The notes under the pieces are model-generated. The model saw only the letters and a list, made by a program, of their open reading frames with translations. It made no database searches and was not told the origin of the DNA. Made by a program: the position numbers and the translations under genes. From Stenotrophomonas sp. MYb238 (GTDB lineage Bacteria > Pseudomonadota > Gammaproteobacteria > Xanthomonadales > Xanthomonadaceae): 64,000 bases of DNA. The stretch is from contig NZ_WIDL01000003.1 of NCBI RefSeq assembly GCF_009496535.1, forward strand, positions 142,312 through 206,311. Reading direction: 5' to 3'. The first letter of the stretch is position 1. Every line of letters begins with the position of its first letter. Shown in pieces: positions 1 to 9,654 of this stretch.

Positions 1-2
1 CC

Positions 3-197
3 GACACGCCGATGGCGCGCGAGATGAATCCCGACGAGGCGGCGCTGGGCGCGGTGGCGCGCCTGCATGCGCTGCGGCGGCTGGCGCAGCCGGAGGAAAT
101 CGCGGCGGCGGCGCTGTTCCTGGTGTCGCCGGCTTCCTCGTTCGTCACCGGTACGGCGATGCGGGTGGACGGCGGGGTGTCGATCCAGCGCGGTTGA
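3..197 (+). CDS. SDR-family oxidoreductase, C-terminal fragment (5' end outside window)
   Basis: This is the last ~64 residues of a short-chain dehydrogenase/reductase, a family of NAD(P)-dependent Rossmann-fold oxidoreductases. The visible part has the family C-terminal pattern: the helix [20 protein letters not shown], then [14 protein letters not shown], which closes most classical SDRs (the usual ITGxxxxVDGG). The catalytic Tyr-x-x-x-Lys and the cofactor-binding glycines lie upstream of the window, so substrate and cofactor cannot be inferred. The reading frame is open from base 3 to the TGA at 195-197. It converges on the regA-like gene that ends at 234. Confidence 0.85.
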   Translation, partial: DTPMAREMNPDEAALGAVARLHALRRLAQPEEIAAAALFLVSPASSFVTGTAMRVDGGVSIQRG

Positions 198-233
198 GCA
201 ACCGTCCTTGGTCAGGAGCGCGGCGCCGTGCCT

Positions 234-800
234 TCAGCGGTTCGGGTCGCGCTCCGGGCTCGGGCGCTTGAGCAGCTTGCGCTGCAGCGAGCGGCGGTGC
301 ATGCCGAGCAGGCGCGCGGCGGCCGAGACATTGCCGCCGGTCTCGTGCAGCGCCTGCTGGATGTGTTCCCACTGCAGGCGGCTGATCGGGGTCATCGCAT
401 CGGGAGGCTCGACCTCCTCGTGCTCCTCGCCGCTTTCGTCCGCCTCGCCGAGCGCGCGCAGGATCATCGGCACCGTGGCGGGCTTGGGCAGGTAGTCGTC
501 GGCGCCGAGCTTGATCGCCTCCACCGCGGTGGCGATGGAGGCGTAGCCGGTGACCAGCAGGATGCGCATGTCCGCGCGCAGCGCGCGCAGCGGCTGGATC
601 AGCGCCAGTCCCGATTCGCTGCCGAGCTTGAGGTCGATCAGCGCGAACGCCGGCGGCGAGCCGGTGGCCTGTTCCAGCGCGCTGGCGATGTCGTGGGCGG
701 TGTCGGTCTCGATCTCGCGGCGGGCCAGGCTGCGCTGCAACGTGCGCAGGTACAGCGGATCGTCGTCGACCAGCAGGCCGCGGGTGGAAAGGACGCTCAT
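234..800 (-). CDS. regA: RegA/PrrA/RoxR-type redox response regulator
   Basis: This 188-aa response regulator is the partner of the RegB-like kinase just upstream; their ATG and TGA overlap by 4 bases. The N-terminal receiver domain carries the acidic pocket (VDDDP, residues 11-15), phospho-acceptor Asp56 in LIDLKLGSESGL, and Lys106 in LPKPA. A linker rich in Glu (about 118-132) leads to a Fis-type helix-turn-helix (about 140-180: LQWEHIQQAL, GGNVSAAARLLGMHRRSLQRKL) that closely matches the RegA/ActR DNA-binding helix. In known systems RegA/PrrA/RoxR activates genes for low-oxygen respiration, cytochromes or photosynthesis; the targets here are unknown. The start was chosen at the MSVLST ATG because it sits in the kinase overlap. 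Confidence 0.88.
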   Translation of the reverse strand: MSVLSTRGLLVDDDPLYLRTLQRSLARREIETDTAHDIASALEQATGSPPAFALIDLKLGSESGLALIQPLRALRADMRILLVTGYASIATAVEAIKLGADDYLPKPATVPMILRALGEADESGEEHEEVEPPDAMTPISRLQWEHIQQALHETGGNVSAAARLLGMHRRSLQRKLLKRPSPERDPNR

Positions 801-2044
801 GGGGTGTTCGCTTCCAGATGGGCAAGGGGCAGGCGGAAACCGACGCGCGCGCCGCGGCCTTCGGCCGGGCGCATCCACAGTTCCCCGTGCAGGCGTTCGA
901 TGGTGGCATGGGACAGCGCCAGGCCCACGCCCATGCCGTCGGTCTTGCCGCTGTTGAACAGCGTGCCCGGCAGGGCGGCGTGGGCGGCATGGTTGGCGTT
1001 GAAACCGGGGCCGTAGTCGCGGACTTCGCCATACAGCTGTCCGTCGCGGATGCGGATGTCCAGGTCCACCTGCGCGTGCCCGGCCTGCTCGCCGGCGTCG
1101 GCGGCATTGTTCAGCAGCACCTGCAGCAGGTGGCCGACGCCGGGGTCCAGCGCGAGCTGCAGCGGCGCGTCGGCGTTGCGGTGCAGGTGCACGGTCGGCC
1201 GCACCAGCCGCCATTGCTCCAGCACGTTGCCGATCGAGACCCGGGCGCGGTTGCGGGCGCCATCGGCCGGCGCCGCCAGCGCCAGCACCCGCTCGCGGCA
1301 CTGCACTAGCAGGCCACGCAGGGTGTCCATGTCCTCCTGCATCGCCGCATCGCCTGCGTACTGCTCGGCGATGTCGTCGGCCAGCAGGGTCATGGTCGCC
1401 AGCGGGGTGTTCAGTTCGTGCGCCACCGAGGCCGCGTGCGTGGCCAGCGCGACGATGCCCTCGTTGCGCACGAAGCGCTCGCGCAGCAGCGCCAGCTGGT
1501 TCTCGCGTTCGCGCAGCGCGGCCGCCAGGCGCGTGGAGAACACCAGCACGACCACGCTGGAGAGCAGGAAGTTGGCCGCCGCGCCCCACAGGTGCAGGCT
1601 CATCGAATCGAAATAGCCGCCCCGCAGCGGCAGCCCGAATACCGCGCTCACCGCGTAGCCGGCCACGCAGGCGGCGGCCACCGCGTGGGTCCAGCGCAGG
1701 GGCAGGGCGAGCGCGGCCAGCGCGATCAGGATCAGGAACAGCGAGCCGAACGGATTGGCGATGCCGCCGCTCCAGCCGACCATCCAGGTCAGCACGGTGA
1801 CGTCGACCAGGATGTGGCCGAAGGCGGTGACCGGCGCCGGGTCGCTGTCGTGCACGCGCAGCTGCACGTACAGGTTGAACAGCGCCAGCACGCAGACGCC
1901 GCTCCACAGCGGCAGCAGCGGCAGGTCCAGGCCCAGCAGCCAGGTGGCCACGAGGATCGCGCTGGCCTGGCCGGCGGTGGCCAGCCAGCGCAGGCTGCAC
2001 AGGGTGCGCAGGAACGAGGTATCCGGGGAATCCATGGGGTGCAT
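797..2044 (-). CDS. regB: RegB/PrrB/RoxS-type redox-sensing histidine kinase
   Basis: This 415-aa membrane kinase has an N-terminal block of about six transmembrane segments (residues 20-175), a DHp helix and an HATPase domain. Three family marks are visible: the quinone-binding heptapeptide GGIANPF (93-99), the H-box [14 protein letters not shown] with His209, and a Cys at 249 (VQCRERV) aligned with the redox-active cysteine of RegB (DRCREI context). N-box Asn312, DYGPGF and GMGVGLALS complete the ATPase. The family autophosphorylates when the quinone pool is reduced and passes phosphate to RegA. The start is the ATG at 2044; an in-frame ATG at 2035 is possible. No clear ribosome-binding site precedes either. 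It lies divergent from ispG. Confidence 0.88.
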   Translation of the reverse strand: MHPMDSPDTSFLRTLCSLRWLATAGQASAILVATWLLGLDLPLLPLWSGVCVLALFNLYVQLRVHDSDPAPVTAFGHILVDVTVLTWMVGWSGGIANPFGSLFLILIALAALALPLRWTHAVAAACVAGYAVSAVFGLPLRGGYFDSMSLHLWGAAANFLLSSVVVLVFSTRLAAALRERENQLALLRERFVRNEGIVALATHAASVAHELNTPLATMTLLADDIAEQYAGDAAMQEDMDTLRGLLVQCRERVLALAAPADGARNRARVSIGNVLEQWRLVRPTVHLHRNADAPLQLALDPGVGHLLQVLLNNAADAGEQAGHAQVDLDIRIRDGQLYGEVRDYGPGFNANHAAHAALPGTLFNSGKTDGMGVGLALSHATIERLHGELWMRPAEGRGARVGFRLPLAHLEANTP

Positions 2045-2106
2045 CGTAATGCGTCCGCGCCCGCCGGCGCTCGCCAGGATTCATGCGGCGGGATGGACGG
2101 GCGCGC

Positions 2107-2112
2107 TAAAAT
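2107..2112 (+). promoter_or_regulatory. -10 box of ispG (TAAAAT)
   Basis: TAAAAT lies 7 bases before the chosen ispG ATG at 2120, so transcription would begin at or next to the start codon and the mRNA would have almost no leader. The same arrangement recurs at nfuA, aguB and moeB in this window. No convincing -35 hexamer is visible. Confidence 0.5.
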
Positions 2113-2119
2113 GCGCGCC

Positions 2120-3385
2120 ATGCACGACGCCGTCACCCGTCCGACCCCGCCCGCCGACGCCACTGCCTGGCCCCGCCGCATCACCCACGCCGTGGACATC
2201 GGCGGAGTGAAGGTCGGTGGCGGTCATCCCGTGGTCGTCCAGTCGATGACCAATACCGACACCGCCGATGTCGCCGCCAGTGTCAGGCAGGTGGCCGAGT
2301 TGTGGCGCGCCGGATCGGAGATGGTGCGGCTGACCGTCAACAACCCCGAATCGGCCGCCGCCATCCCGCGCATCGTCGAGAAGCTGCGCATGATGGGCAT
2401 CGACGTGCCCCTGATCGGCGACTTCCATTACAACGGCCACCAGCTGCTCACCCAGGAGCCGGCCTGCGCCGAAGCGCTGGCCAAGTACCGCATCAACCCG
2501 GGCAACGTCGGTTTCGGCAAGAAGAAGGACACCCAGTTCGCGCAGCTGATCGAGTTCGCGATCCGGTACGACAAGCCGGTGCGCATCGGCGCCAACTGGG
2601 GCTCGCTGGACCAGGCGCTGGCGGCAAAGCTGATGGACGAGAACAGCCAGCGCGAACAGCCGTGGGACGCCGGCCGCGTGCTGCGCGAGGCGCTGATCCG
2701 TTCGGCGCTGGATTCGGCGCAGACCGCGGTCGACCTCGGCCTGCCGCGCGAGCGCATCGTGCTGTCGGCCAAGGTCAGCGGCGTGCAGGAACTGATCGCG
2801 GTGTACCGCGACCTGGCCAGCCGTTCCGATTTCGCCCTGCACCTGGGCCTGACCGAGGCCGGCATCGGCAGCAAGGGCATCGTCGCCTCGTCGGCGGCGC
2901 TGGCGGTGCTGCTGCAGGAAGGCATCGGCGACACCATCCGCATCTCGCTCACGCCCGAGCCGGGCCAGCCGCGCACGCAGGAAGTCATCGTCGCCCAGGA
3001 ACTGCTGCAGACCACCGGGCAGCGTGCGTTCACGCCGATGGTCACGGCTTGCCCGGGCTGCGGCCGTACCACGTCGGAGTTCTTCCAGGAGCTGGCCAAG
3101 GTGGTGCAGAACCACGTGCGCGAGAAGATGCCGGTATGGCGCGTCAGCCACCCGGGCGCGGAGAACATGACGCTGGCGGTGATGGGCTGCATCGTCAACG
3201 GCCCGGGCGAATCGCGCCATGCCAACATCGGCATCTCGCTGCCCGGCACCGGCGAGGCGCCGGCCGCGCCGGTGTTCGTCGACGGCGAGAAGAAGGTGAC
3301 GTTGCGGGGCGAGAACATCGCGCAGGAGTTCGTGGCGCTGATCGACGAGTACGTCGAGAACCGCTATGCGCGCCACGCCGGCTGA
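2120..3385 (+). CDS. ispG: 4-hydroxy-3-methylbut-2-en-1-yl diphosphate synthase (flavodoxin-type)
   Basis: IspG (GcpE) carries out the penultimate step of the MEP isoprenoid pathway, reducing ME-cPP to HMBPP with a [4Fe-4S] cluster. The 421-aa protein starts with [28 protein letters not shown], has the barrel motif [11 protein letters not shown], and carries three cluster cysteines: Cys311 and Cys314 in [13 protein letters not shown] and Cys357 in [15 protein letters not shown] 2120 is preferred over the in-frame ATG at 2111 because 2111 lies inside the apparent -10 box. The gene ends 20 bases into the PAP2 gene. In Escherichia coli ispG sits between rodZ and hisS, but here it is about 41 kb from the rodZ cluster. 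Confidence 0.96.
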   Translation: MHDAVTRPTPPADATAWPRRITHAVDIGGVKVGGGHPVVVQSMTNTDTADVAASVRQVAELWRAGSEMVRLTVNNPESAAAIPRIVEKLRMMGIDVPLIGDFHYNGHQLLTQEPACAEALAKYRINPGNVGFGKKKDTQFAQLIEFAIRYDKPVRIGANWGSLDQALAAKLMDENSQREQPWDAGRVLREALIRSALDSAQTAVDLGLPRERIVLSAKVSGVQELIAVYRDLASRSDFALHLGLTEAGIGSKGIVASSAALAVLLQEGIGDTIRISLTPEPGQPRTQEVIVAQELLQTTGQRAFTPMVTACPGCGRTTSEFFQELAKVVQNHVREKMPVWRVSHPGAENMTLAVMGCIVNGPGESRHANIGISLPGTGEAPAAPVFVDGEKKVTLRGENIAQEFVALIDEYVENRYARHAG

Positions 3386-4064
3386 ATCGCGCGCGGAGGC
3401 GGCAGGCGTACGCGACTGGCTCGCGCACAACGCCTGGCGCATCGCCGCGCTGTTCGTCTGCCTGCTGCTGCCGCTGGCCGGCTTCGTGGCCCTGGCCGAC
3501 GAGATCCACGAGGCCGAGTCGCTGCACCTGGACCATGCGCTGCTGTGGCGCATGCACGGGCTGGCCTCGCCGGCGCTGGACGCCTTCTTCGTGCTGATGT
3601 CCCGGCTGGGTTACCAGTGGGGCGTGATTCCCGTCGACGTGCTGCTGGTGGCCGCGCTGGCCCTGCGCCGGCGCTGGCGCGACACGCTGGTCGCCGCCAG
3701 CGCGTTCGTCGGGTCGGCGCTGCTGAACATCGGCAGCAAGCAGTTGTTCCAGCGCGAACGCCCGAGCCTGTGGGAGTCGATCGCGCCGGAGAGCACCTTC
3801 AGCTTTCCGAGTGGACACGCGATGGGCTCGATGACACTTGCCGCTACCGCGGTGTTCCTTGCATGGCATACGCGCTGGCGCTGGCCGGTACTGTTCGCGG
3901 CGGCCGTTTTCGTGCCCTGCGTCGGCCTGTCGCGCGTCCATCTGGGCGTGCATTACCCCTCCGACATCCTGGGCGGCTGGTGCGCCGCGCTGGTATGGGT
4001 GACCGGCGTGCACGTGCTGCTGTTCCGGCGTCGCTGGACGCCATCGGCTGCGGCGAATCCTTAA
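3366..4064 (+). CDS. PAP2-family membrane phosphatase
   Basis: This 232-aa integral membrane protein has about six hydrophobic segments and the three signature motifs of PAP2 (type 2 phosphatidic acid phosphatase) enzymes: KQLFQRERP (KxxxxxxRP), FPSGHAMGS (PSGH), and [12 protein letters not shown] (SRxxxxxHxxxD). Family members remove phosphate from lipid phosphates or undecaprenyl diphosphate at the membrane; the substrate here is not determinable. The start overlaps the 3' end of ispG by 20 bases, which suggests co-transcription and perhaps translational coupling, and a link to undecaprenyl-phosphate recycling is an attractive inference. Confidence 0.88.
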   Translation: MRATPAESRAEAAGVRDWLAHNAWRIAALFVCLLLPLAGFVALADEIHEAESLHLDHALLWRMHGLASPALDAFFVLMSRLGYQWGVIPVDVLLVAALALRRRWRDTLVAASAFVGSALLNIGSKQLFQRERPSLWESIAPESTFSFPSGHAMGSMTLAATAVFLAWHTRWRWPVLFAAAVFVPCVGLSRVHLGVHYPSDILGGWCAALVWVTGVHVLLFRRRWTPSAAANP

Positions 4065-4217
4065 TTGCCCGCGAGGGATGCACTGATGGCCGCATGCCGC
4101 TGCGGCGTACACCCTGTCATGGTCGGTCACCCGGCGCCGAGCGGTGCCGGGTCATGCGCGGACAAGGGGAGTCGTCCGCGCGTGCCATCCCCATGGGGCG
4201 GGACCGGCCTCTTGATT

Positions 4218-4223
4218 GATAAT
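4218..4223 (+). promoter_or_regulatory. Candidate -10 box for the GacA-type regulator
   Basis: GATAAT about 110 bases before the GTG start of the GacA-like gene. TTGATT begins only 6 bases earlier, too close to be its -35 element, so the assignment rests on the -10 match alone. Confidence 0.3.
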
Positions 4224-4332
4224 GGGGCGGCCTGCGCAATGGCCGGCGGTGGAATGCACCGCACGGCGCTCCGGTTCGCGGAGTACATGGCCGGCTGCGA
4301 CTGTCACTGGGTTTCGGGGGAGGAAGCGGGTA

Positions 4333-4980
4333 GTGACCATCAAGGTATTTCTCATTGACGACCATGCGCTGGTGCGCACCGGCCTGCAGATGATCCTCGC
4401 CGGAGAGACCGGCATCGAGGTCGTCGGCGCCGCGGACAGCGGCGAAGCGGCGCTGCCGCAGATCCGCAGGCTGAAACCGGACGTGGTGCTCTGCGACCTG
4501 AACCTGCCGGGCCTGAGCGGCCTGGAGATCACCGAGCGCATCGTCAAGGGCGACCACGGCACGCGCGTGATCATCGTTTCGGTGCTGGAGGACGGCCCGA
4601 TGCCCAAACGGTTGCTGGAGGCGGGCGCATCGGGTTACGTCGGCAAGGGCGGCGACGCCAAGGAACTGGTCCGTGCCATCCACGACGTCGCGCAGGGCCG
4701 GCGCTACCTGGCCAACAACATCGCCCAGAACCTGGCCCTGTCCAACCTCGGCGGCGACGTATCGCCGTTCGACGGGCTGTCGCCGCGCGAACTGGAAGTG
4801 GCCTTGCTGCTGGTGCAGGGACGCCGCCAGGAGGAAATCGCGCGTCGTCTCAGCCTGAGCGCCAAGACGGTCAATACGCACAAGTCGCGCCTGTTCCAGA
4901 AGACCGGCGTGCACGACAACATCGCGTTGGCCCGTCTGGCCGCGCAGTATGGCGTGGGCGACCCGTCGAAGGCGATCTGA
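4333..4980 (+). CDS. gacA: GacA/UvrY-type LuxR-family response regulator
   Basis: This 215-aa NarL/FixJ-class regulator begins TIKVFLIDDHALVRTGLQMIL, has the receiver phospho-acceptor in VVLCDLNLPGLSG and Lys in GYVGKGG, and ends with a LuxR-type helix-turn-helix (LSPRELEVALLLVQGRRQEEIARRLSLSAKTVNTHKSRLF split over residues ~150-200). Length and sequence fit GacA, which in gammaproteobacteria answers a BarA/GacS kinase and drives small RNAs that titrate CsrA/RsmA. The GTG at 4333 is chosen because the purine-rich site GGGGGAGGAAG lies 8 bases upstream and gives the usual family length. The kinase is not in this window. A perfect bidirectional terminator follows. Confidence 0.88.
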   Translation: MTIKVFLIDDHALVRTGLQMILAGETGIEVVGAADSGEAALPQIRRLKPDVVLCDLNLPGLSGLEITERIVKGDHGTRVIIVSVLEDGPMPKRLLEAGASGYVGKGGDAKELVRAIHDVAQGRRYLANNIAQNLALSNLGGDVSPFDGLSPRELEVALLLVQGRRQEEIARRLSLSAKTVNTHKSRLFQKTGVHDNIALARLAAQYGVGDPSKAI

Positions 4981-5000
4981 TCTCCAGCATCGCCGGGGCG

Positions 5001-5036
5001 AATGAAAAAAGCGGCCCGAAGGCCGCTTTTTTCATT
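5001..5036. terminator. Bidirectional intrinsic terminator between gacA and rne
   Basis: A perfect 16-bp inverted repeat with a CGAA loop: GCGGCC stems flanked by six A on the left and six T on the right. It works in either orientation, ending the gacA message (+) and the rne message (-), whose stop is at 5053. Confidence 0.9.
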
Positions 5037-5052
5037 CCGGACCGCGCTGCGC

Positions 5053-8000
5053 TCAGGCGCTGCGCGGACGTTCGTCGGTTTCGACCCCGGCTTCGGCTTC
5101 GACCTCGGTGCCGGCCGTATCGGCAGCCGGTTCCGCGGATTCCACCGACGGCGTGGGCGCCGCTTCGGGGATGGCCTCAGGCTTCACTTCCTGCGCCGGC
5201 ACCGGCGATGGCGCCTCGCCGAAAAGCTGGCCGTTCTCCGGCAGCGTCGTTGCGGGCGCAACCGGTGCGATCGGCGCGGTTGCGGTTGCGGTGGCGGCTG
5301 CGGTCGTGTCCTCCGCCGGCGCGGCGGGTTCGACAACGGCGACCGGTTCCGGACGGGCCTCCGGCTGCGCCGGCGCGGCCGGTTGCGGGACGTCCACTGG
5401 GGCGGACGGGGCAACCGGGGCGGCTTCCGGCTCGGCCGGAACGGATGCCGCGGTCGCTGCGGTCGGTTCGACCGCCGGTTCCGGTTCCAGCTGCTGCGGC
5501 GCAGTGGCGGCGACGGGTTCGACCACCGTGGAGGTGGCTTCGTTCGATACGGCGGCCGCTTCAGGCTCGGCCGGCTTCACCACAGCTGCTTCTGCTGCTT
5601 CGGCCTTGACGCGTGCGGGGCGGGCCGGAGCGTCCATGGCGGCCGGTTCGTCGTCGAAGTCGAATTCGGGCTGGGCCGCGGCCGGCACGCCGGCCGTATC
5701 GGCGTCGTTGCCGATCTCCTCGTCGTCGCCGGCATCGTCTTCGCCACCCAGTGCATCGGCGTCGGCGCTGCCGGTGCCTTCCGCATTGCCGCGGCGACGG
5801 CGGCGGCCGCCACGACGGCCGCGACGGCGGCGGCTGGCGCCGTCGCCATTGGCGTCGTCGGTGGCTGGCGCCGCGGAGCTTTCATCGACGGTGGCCACGG
5901 CCTGTTCGGCTTCGGCGGTCACCGGCGCGGTGTCCTCCACGACCGGCGGCTGCACCTTGACCGGGGCTTCGGTGGCTTCCGTGTTCGCGGTGGCGACCAC
6001 GGTCGCCGCGGCCACTGCCGGGACGACGGCTGCGACCGGACGCGGTGCCTCGGCCTGCGGCTGCCGTGCCGGCTTCTCGCCTGCCGGCTGCTGGGCAGGC
6101 TTGTCGGCGTCCTGCTGCGGCTTGGGCTGCCTGGGCTGCTTCTGCTTGGGCTGCTGCTGTTCGCGAGGCGGCTTGCCCGGCTGCGCCTGCTGCTCGCCGC
6201 GCTGCTTGGGCGGCTGCTGCTGGCCGGCGTTCTGCTGCTGCGCATTGCCACTGTTCTGGCGACGCTCCTCGCGGCGCTGTTCGTCGCGGCGGTTGCCGCT
6301 GGCATTGCCGGCGTTGCGCGCCTGCTGGCCGTTGCTGCCATTGCGGCCGTCGCGGCGCTGGCCGCGGTCGTTGCGGTTACCGCGGCCGTTGTCCTGGCGC
6401 GGTTGCGGCTGGGCCGGCGCGGCGGGAGCGGTCTCGCCGCCGAAGACGCGCTTGAGCCAGCCCATCACGCCACCGCCTGCTGGCGCGGCGGCGGGAGCCG
6501 GTGCGGCGACCGGCGCCGCGGCCGGCGTCGGTTCCGCAACCTCGCGCAGCGGGGCCGGCTGGCTGTGCTTGACGTGGGTCACCGCCGGCGCCGGCGGGAT
6601 GTTCAGCTGCGCCTTGGTCAGGGCGTGCACCGGCAGCTTGCGCGGGGTGCCGCGCTGGTAGCTCGGCTTGCCCGATTCCTCGCCCAGCTCGTTCTCGCGC
6701 AGGCGGGTGACTTCGTAGTGCGGGGTGTGCAGCTGCTCGTCGGCGACGATGATGATCGGCGCGTCGTGGCGGCGCTCGATCTCGCGCAGCGCGCCGCGCT
6801 TCTCGTTGAGCAGGAAGTTGGCGATCTCCACCGGGGCCTGGACCAGCACCTGCCCGGTGTTCTCCTTCATCGCATGCTCTTCGGCGACGCGGATGATCGA
6901 CAGCGACAGCGACTCGACGCTGCGCATGCGGCCCTGGCCGTCGCAGCGCGGGCAGACGATCTGGCTGGACTCGCCCAGGCTCGGGCGCAGGCGCTGGCGG
7001 CTCATCTCCATCAGGCCGAAGCGCGAGATGCGGCCCAGCTGCACGCGGGCGCGGTCGTACTTGAGTGCGTTCTGCAGGCGGTTCTCGACTTCGCGCTGGT
7101 GCTTGTTCGAGGACATGTCGATGAAGTCGATCACCACCAGGCCGCCCAGGTCGCGCAGGCGCAGCTGGCGGGCCACTTCCTCGGCCGCCTCCAGGTTGGT
7201 CTGGAACGCGGTGTCCTCGATGTCGCTGCCCTTGGTGGCGCGGGCCGAGTTCACGTCCACCGCGGTCAGCGCCTCGGTCTGGTCGACCACGATCGAGCCG
7301 CCGGAGGGCAGGCGCACGTTGCGCTCGTAGATCGCTTCGATCTGCGATTCGATCTGGAAGCGGTTGAACAGCGGGATGTCGTCCTTGTAGTGCTTGAGCT
7401 TGCGCAGGGTCTGCGGCATCACCTGCTGCATGAACTCGCGCGCGGTCTCGTATAGCTCCTCGGTGTCGACCAGGATCTCGCCGATGTCGGCGCGCAGGTA
7501 GTCGCGCAGGGCGCGCACGATCAGGCGCGACTCCTGGTAGATCAGGAACGGCGCCGGCTTGGCCAGCGCGGCCTCGGCGATGGAGCGCCACACCTGCAGC
7601 AGGTAGTCCAGGTCCCATTGCAGCTCTTCGGCGTCGCGGCCGACGCCGGCGGTGCGGATGATCACGCCCATGTCGTCGGGAATGTTCAGCTTGTCCAGCG
7701 CGTCCTTCAGCGCGGCGCGGTCCTCGCCCTCGATGCGGCGCGAGACGCCGCCGGCCGACGGCGAGTTGGGCATCAGCACCATGTAGCGGCCGGCCAGGGA
7801 GATGAACGTGGTCAGGGCGGCGCCCTTGTTGCCGCGCTCTTCCTTGTCCACCTGGACCACCACTTCCTGGCCCTCGCGCAGCAGTTCGCGGATGCCGGCC
7901 TTATTGTGGTCGACGCCGGCCTGGAAGTAGTCGCGGGAGATTTCCTTCAGCGGCAGGAAGCCGTGCTTGTCGCCGCCGTATTCGACGAAGGCCGCTTCGA

Positions 8001-8157
8001 GGGAGGGTTCGAGCCGGGTGATGCGGCCCTTGTAGATGTTGGACTTCTTCTGTTCCTTGGACGGCTGTTCGATGTCGATGTCGTACAGGGTCTGGCCGTC
8101 CACGATGGCCACGCGCAGTTCTTCAGCCTGCGTGGCATTGATCAGCATTCGCTTCAT
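5053..8157 (-). CDS. rne: Ribonuclease E
   Basis: RNase E is the 5'-end-sensing endonuclease that starts mRNA decay and matures rRNA and tRNA, and it scaffolds the degradosome at the membrane. The 1,034-aa protein opens [21 protein letters not shown] and carries the S1 domain ([19 protein letters not shown]), catalytic aspartates in [14 protein letters not shown] and [17 protein letters not shown], and the zinc link CPRCDGQG. The C-terminal ~470 residues are low-complexity: first an Arg/Asn/Gln-rich RNA-binding stretch ([28 protein letters not shown]), then a long Ala/Pro/Glu/Val tail. The start at 8157 gives the canonical N-terminus. A long leader precedes it, as in other rne genes. Confidence 0.96.
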   Translation of the reverse strand: MKRMLINATQAEELRVAIVDGQTLYDIDIEQPSKEQKKSNIYKGRITRLEPSLEAAFVEYGGDKHGFLPLKEISRDYFQAGVDHNKAGIRELLREGQEVVVQVDKEERGNKGAALTTFISLAGRYMVLMPNSPSAGGVSRRIEGEDRAALKDALDKLNIPDDMGVIIRTAGVGRDAEELQWDLDYLLQVWRSIAEAALAKPAPFLIYQESRLIVRALRDYLRADIGEILVDTEELYETAREFMQQVMPQTLRKLKHYKDDIPLFNRFQIESQIEAIYERNVRLPSGGSIVVDQTEALTAVDVNSARATKGSDIEDTAFQTNLEAAEEVARQLRLRDLGGLVVIDFIDMSSNKHQREVENRLQNALKYDRARVQLGRISRFGLMEMSRQRLRPSLGESSQIVCPRCDGQGRMRSVESLSLSIIRVAEEHAMKENTGQVLVQAPVEIANFLLNEKRGALREIERRHDAPIIIVADEQLHTPHYEVTRLRENELGEESGKPSYQRGTPRKLPVHALTKAQLNIPPAPAVTHVKHSQPAPLREVAEPTPAAAPVAAPAPAAAPAGGGVMGWLKRVFGGETAPAAPAQPQPRQDNGRGNRNDRGQRRDGRNGSNGQQARNAGNASGNRRDEQRREERRQNSGNAQQQNAGQQQPPKQRGEQQAQPGKPPREQQQPKQKQPRQPKPQQDADKPAQQPAGEKPARQPQAEAPRPVAAVVPAVAAATVVATANTEATEAPVKVQPPVVEDTAPVTAEAEQAVATVDESSAAPATDDANGDGASRRRRGRRGGRRRRRGNAEGTGSADADALGGEDDAGDDEEIGNDADTAGVPAAAQPEFDFDDEPAAMDAPARPARVKAEAAEAAVVKPAEPEAAAVSNEATSTVVEPVAATAPQQLEPEPAVEPTAATAASVPAEPEAAPVAPSAPVDVPQPAAPAQPEARPEPVAVVEPAAPAEDTTAAATATATAPIAPVAPATTLPENGQLFGEAPSPVPAQEVKPEAIPEAAPTPSVESAEPAADTAGTEVEAEAGVETDERPRSA

Positions 8158-8566
8158 TGTGCGTTCCTCGCGCGCTGCTACCGCGCGGAACGCCATGGCG
8201 TTTCGCCTCTGGACACGGGTCGCCGCCCCTCGCGCAGGCGCGGGTAGGGCGGCTTGGGTTTCCAGCGCTACGACACCACGGCAGGCCGCGGGAGCGCTTG
8301 TGTTCTTGGTTTCAGGTGTTTCGGGGCCGGCGGCCGCTCCGGCCGGGGCCAGGGCGTCGCACGGGACATGTGTTTTCGTCCAGCACGGATGCTTTTGGCA
8401 TCCGGCGATGGCCGGGAGCGCCGACGAGCCGCTAACATGGCCGCCCCGGGGGCGGTGGCCGCGCACTGTGCCGGATCCGTCGGAAGCCGGGCTTCTGGCC
8501 CTGGTCAACTTCCAACGAAATCAAACCCTTATATCGCTCCCCGAGTGTAACAGAATAAACAGGCAG
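8158..8566. other. Divergent intergenic region: rne leader and rluC promoter
   Basis: These 409 bases between divergent rne (-) and rluC (+) contain no convincing gene. Near position 8545 the minus strand reads TTACACT and the plus strand reads TTATAT followed by AGAATAA, so both promoters probably lie in 8525-8565. That would give rne an untranslated leader of nearly 400 nt, comparable to the structured autoregulatory rne leader of enterobacteria. I did not identify the specific hairpin that mediates feedback. Confidence 0.4.
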
Positions 8567-9556
8567 ATGACTGACTCCGAAGACCGCCGCGCACCGTCCG
8601 CGGGCAAATCCAGCGTGCGCCTGATCAAGGTTCCGGAAGACAGGGCCGGGCAGCGCCTGGACAACTTCCTGCTCGGCCAACTCAAGGGCGCCCCGCGCAG
8701 CCTGGTCTACAAGCTGATGCGCAGCGGCCAGGTGCGGGTGAACGGGGGCCGGGCCAAGGCCGAGCGCAAGCTGGAGGCGGGGGAGGAAGTACGGGTGCCG
8801 CCGGTCAATCTCGCCGAGGTGGGAGACAAGTCCGCGCCGCCGGCCGGCTTCCTGCAGCGCATGGAGCAGGCCATCGTCTTCGAGGATGCGCGGCTGCTGG
8901 TCATCAACAAGCCCTCCGGCGTGGCCAGCCACGGCGGCAGTGGTATCAGCCATGGCGCGATCGAGACCATGCGCGCGCTGCGCCCGAACCAGAACCTGGA
9001 GCTGGTCCACCGCCTGGACCGCGACACCTCGGGGCTGCTGGTCATGGCCAAGAAGCGTTCGGCGCTGACCGAACTGCAGGCGCTGCTGCGCGAGGACCAC
9101 GACGGCAACGGCCCCGGCGGCATCCGCAAGCGTTACCTGACCCTGCTGGCCGGGCGCATGCCCGACGGGGTGATGAGCGTGGACGCGCCGCTGCACGTCG
9201 GCCTGCGCCAGGGCGGCGAGCGCCACGTGCAGGTCAATGCCGCCGGCAAGCCGTCGCTGAGCCACTTCAAGGTGCTGGAGCGCCGTGGCGGCCATTCCTA
9301 CTGCGAGGTGCGGATCGAAACCGGGCGCACCCACCAGATCCGCGTGCATGCCCAGCACATCGGCCACCCGGTCGCCGGCGACGACAAGTACGGCGATCCT
9401 GCGGTCAACAAGCGGTTCAGGGAGCAGATCGGGCTGAAGCGGCTGTTCCTGCACGCGGCCTCGCTGGAGTTCGCGCTCGATGGCGGCAAGGCGCCCTACG
9501 TGCTCAATGCGCCGCTGGCGCCGGAACTGGCCGAGGCGATGGACCAGCTGAAGTAA
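8567..9556 (+). CDS. rluC: 23S rRNA pseudouridine synthase RluC-type
   Basis: A 329-aa RluA-family pseudouridine synthase, likely RluC, which modifies U955, U2504 and U2580 of 23S rRNA in E. coli. An S4 RNA-binding domain (residues ~22-75: RLDNFLLGQL, LVYKLMRSGQVRVNGGRAKAERKL) precedes the catalytic domain with HRLDRDTSGLLVMAKK, whose second Asp is the catalytic residue, and GRTHQIRVHAQHIGHPVAGDDKYG. The placement divergent from rne is the same as in many gammaproteobacteria, which supports RluC over RluA or RluD. ATG 8567 follows AGGCAG. Confidence 0.92.
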   Translation: MTDSEDRRAPSAGKSSVRLIKVPEDRAGQRLDNFLLGQLKGAPRSLVYKLMRSGQVRVNGGRAKAERKLEAGEEVRVPPVNLAEVGDKSAPPAGFLQRMEQAIVFEDARLLVINKPSGVASHGGSGISHGAIETMRALRPNQNLELVHRLDRDTSGLLVMAKKRSALTELQALLREDHDGNGPGGIRKRYLTLLAGRMPDGVMSVDAPLHVGLRQGGERHVQVNAAGKPSLSHFKVLERRGGHSYCEVRIETGRTHQIRVHAQHIGHPVAGDDKYGDPAVNKRFREQIGLKRLFLHAASLEFALDGGKAPYVLNAPLAPELAEAMDQLK

Positions 9557-9574
9557 GGCCGGCCAGTGCTTGTT

Positions 9575-9642
9575 GCAGGAGCGGCTTCAGCCGCGATGGG
9601 GGCTTTGCCGGTAAAGCCCATCGCGGCTGAAGCCGCTCCTGC
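9575..9642. repeat. REP-like palindrome between convergent rluC and zupT
   Basis: An almost perfect inverted repeat with ~30-bp arms. The left arm begins GCAGGAGCGGCTTCAGCCGC and the right arm is its complement; the only mismatch is two extra G in the left arm, and the loop is GCCGGT. The inner core GCGGCTTCAGCCGC is itself self-complementary. This sequence type is a well-known dispersed extragenic element in pseudomonads and Xanthomonadaceae. Here it lies between two stop codons and can act as a bidirectional transcription barrier. Confidence 0.85.
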
Positions 9643-9654
9643 GGCGGCGCTGTC

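Noticed and set aside
5002-7455. 817-codon plus-strand open frame opposite rne
   Set aside because: Antisense shadow of the GC-rich, low-complexity rne C-terminus; its Gly/Arg-rich translation has no domain and rne is certain.
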